Program-made: the position numbers and the translations under genes | From: Nautilus pompilius | Lineage: Eukaryota > Mollusca > Cephalopoda > Nautilida > Nautilidae | Direction: 5' to 3' | Length of the DNA stretch: 64,000 nucleotides | NCBI GenBank assembly: GCA_018389105.1 | Contig: JACATO010000304.1 | Location: 992,001-1,056,000 of the forward strand | The notes under the pieces: model-generated | The model's input: the letters and a program-made list of their open reading frames with translations, nothing else | Told to the model about the DNA's origin: nothing | Database searches by the model: none | Shown: positions 62,186 through 64,000 of the stretch, in pieces | How positions within the stretch are numbered: the first letter of the stretch is position 1 | Layout of the letters: every line of letters starts with the position of its first letter

Positions 62186-62470
62186 TTAATTGTTAGTGTT
62201 TGAGAGTCCAAGTTCGAATCCCGGTCGAGACCGGCTCGTTTTGGCCTCTCTCTGGCACGCATTCTTCTCGATTTTCTTCTTCACATGCCGGCTGCAATGG
62301 GGGGTTTCCCCGGGTACTCCTGTTTCCTTCCTCATCTAAAAATGAAGAATTCTAGAAGGGTTTTCCAGGTACACGCGATAGGCGTTTTTCGTTTAAGTCA
62401 TGATCAGGAGTCTCAAACCATACCTAGGTAACTACTTGAATCTAGTGCTGCATACCAAGCCCCCCTTCTA
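62186..62470 (+). mobile_element. tRNA-derived SINE
   Basis: A good B box, AGTTCGAATCCCGG, at 62211-62224 is followed by TCGAGACCGGCTCG, matching the 32.5-kb copy. The body has CGGGTACTCCTGTTTCCTTC, then CTCATCTAAAAATGAAGAAT and TTTTCCAGGTACACG. The A box is degraded (TTAATTGTTAGTGTTTGAGA). Length is about 280 bp. Confidence 0.85.
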
Positions 62471-63599
62471 TCTTTCCGCCGTGAGGTGTCTTTAGACACA
62501 GGACAGAGGGTTCCCCTAGAAGAAGAATTGTTGGTATTTATTTAACAAGTAAAAATGTTTGCCTCCTATTTAAATCATTGATTGTGTTCACTTCTTTCCG
62601 TATGCTGTAAGCGATAAACCTTGGCCGTTTTAATCCGCACGAAGTGTCAAAGAATGTCATATCACGGAGAATCAGTATGTCTACTTGCAACCATGGAACT
62701 TAATCATTGGTAGTCGAAGTTAATAACTGAACTGATTTTAATTAGATCATTTGTTTGATATTAGTTTTTACGGTTGAGGAAATGGTATACTCAGAAAAAA
62801 AGGGAGAGAACTGCTGTTTGTCGGAGCTATGAGAGAGAACCATCCTCTTATTCGCATTGTCAGTCAGTGATGCTCGTAAAGTGTCAATGCAATTTAAAGA
62901 TGTCCTTTAAACCCAAATTTTAAAATCTTCCCTTTTTGTTAAGTTTAGGGAAATACGGTGTAAATTTATAAGAAATACAATTTAATATATAGGTGGTTAC
63001 CAACAGGGTTTTATCTTTATTTCCTTGTTCATATAATTACTTGATATTTTAGTTAGGAAAACAAAAAGAATAAAGGAGGCAAATATGAAGGTGATTGTTT
63101 TAAAAAAGTAAGGCTCAAAACTCGATTAAATCTGGCTGAAAATGGTAGGAGGTTCGTAGTAAAATAGCTCCATATAATTTTAGGGGACAGGTAAGTGTTG
63201 GGAGCAGTCGCTTCGAGATAAATACGTCAGCGTATTTTTAAACAATTTTCCTAAGATACCATTCGATATAATTCACGAAAAGAAAATGAATAAAGGAATA
63301 AGTGAATAAATAATAGAAAATAAATAGATGCCAGCTCGCTGAGAAGTAAATTAAATATTTTAATAGCAACAACAGCATCAACAAAAGATGTCCATGCATT
63401 AAAGATTAGTTATATTTTTCGAATAAACTGAAAAAAAGAAACCCATATATAACGTTTTCTTTTGTAAATAGAGTACATTCTAGATCACCAAGCCTGACTA
63501 CACAAAAGGCTTATCTACAACACAAACAGGCGTATGTACTGCTTTAAGAACAAGTCCAGCAGTTGTTGCGCCACACAGCATCTGAACAATCTCTAGACT
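62471..63599. other. No gene seen
   Basis: AT-rich anonymous sequence with no supported feature. Confidence 0.6.
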
Positions 63600-63735
63600 G
63601 CAGACAGCTCTGCTCGTGGACAGGAGTGAAAAGAAACCATTCCAGCGAGAGATACGCTCAACCTCGACCGGAAATCGAATTCGTGCCTCAGCCTTGGCAG
63701 TCTAGTAGGCTAACCACTGAACCACCGCTAGAGCT
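63600..63735 (-). mobile_element. tRNA-derived SINE, truncated
   Basis: On the minus strand the head reads CGGTGGTTCAGTGGTTAGCC (A-box region) and GAATTCGATTTCC (B box, about 63682-63670). A body start with GAGCGTATCTCTCGCTGG and AATGGTTTCTTTTCAC resembles the same part of the 32.5-kb copy. The GGTTTCCTC-TCTAAAAA core is missing, so the element is 3'-truncated or diverged. Confidence 0.65.
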
Positions 63736-64000
63736 CAAATACCATGCACTGTTAAAATCATTTTCGTTCAGATGAATGGTAAGCAATCCAGAACATTCGC
63801 GAAATTCCCCACTGCACTTTATTCTGACTTCCCAAAATCTAGTATATGGATAAGGTTGAATCGTTTTGGTTAATGGCATTAATTGGTGGTTAAAACGATT
63901 AGAAGTTCCAATGTTTGTAGTCACAATAAAAACCACTTACGTATGTGCTAAATCTATGCATTAAATCATTATTTTAGACAGAATTTTCGAGACTTTGTGG
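63736..64000. other. No gene seen
   Basis: Anonymous sequence. A minus-strand 82-codon frame overlaps the SINE edge and has no recognisable domain. Confidence 0.6.

Noticed and set aside
1..64000. CRISPR array, bacterial operons or phage genes
   Set aside because: No regularly spaced repeats with unique spacers and no dense coding; the tandem repeats are eukaryotic micro- and minisatellites.

Overview
The window is AT-rich, intron/intergenic-type DNA from an animal genome. Long homopolymer runs, dinucleotide and trinucleotide microsatellites, tRNA-derived SINEs and many families of decayed DNA transposons all argue for a metazoan. No bacterial-style gene packing, operon or rRNA gene is visible. 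An invertebrate, possibly a mollusc, is my best guess. Two or three copies of an AAGGGAGATAAC-like motif, which I recall as very common in mollusc genomes, point that way, but this is inference and not proof. I found no complete host protein-coding gene. What can be read as protein is nearly all transposase, broken by stops and frameshifts.

Layout: 0.4-1.64 kb holds a near full-length Tc1-like transposon with recognisable terminal repeats, set between CA/TG microsatellites. 3.43-3.88 kb holds one reading frame, with two stops, carrying a transposase-type helix-turn-helix. 5-12 kb is mostly featureless, with CpG-richer patches and an isolated Tc1-type terminal repeat. 12.1-20.9 kb is a dense transposon graveyard: a SINE; a Mutator-like (MULE) transposase with FLYWCH domain on the minus strand, split by a 780-bp Helitron-like element; and a hAT transposon of the DUF4371/ZMYM-like type on the plus strand, split by a complete-ended pogo/Tigger element on the minus strand. 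22.66-22.92 kb is a CT-rich minisatellite carrying eight perfect TGACGTCA octamers, and a related array lies in opposite orientation at 49.54-49.65 kb. 24-64 kb is largely anonymous sequence with scattered SINEs (32.5, 45.4, 57.9, 62.2, 63.6 kb), two more Tc1-like remnants (34.5-35.2 kb minus, 41.3-41.87 kb plus), several microsatellites and a 186-bp piggyBac-type MITE with TTAA duplications at 53.86-54.05 kb.

Host function: a few short open segments sit between good splice-site consensus sequences (about 5.2, 12.5, 23.1, 31.5, 43.0 and 50.9 kb) and may be exons of a gene with long introns. Such matches are expected by chance at this scale, so each is given with low confidence. The nested insertions give a relative order of events: hAT before Tigger, and MULE before the Helitron-like element.
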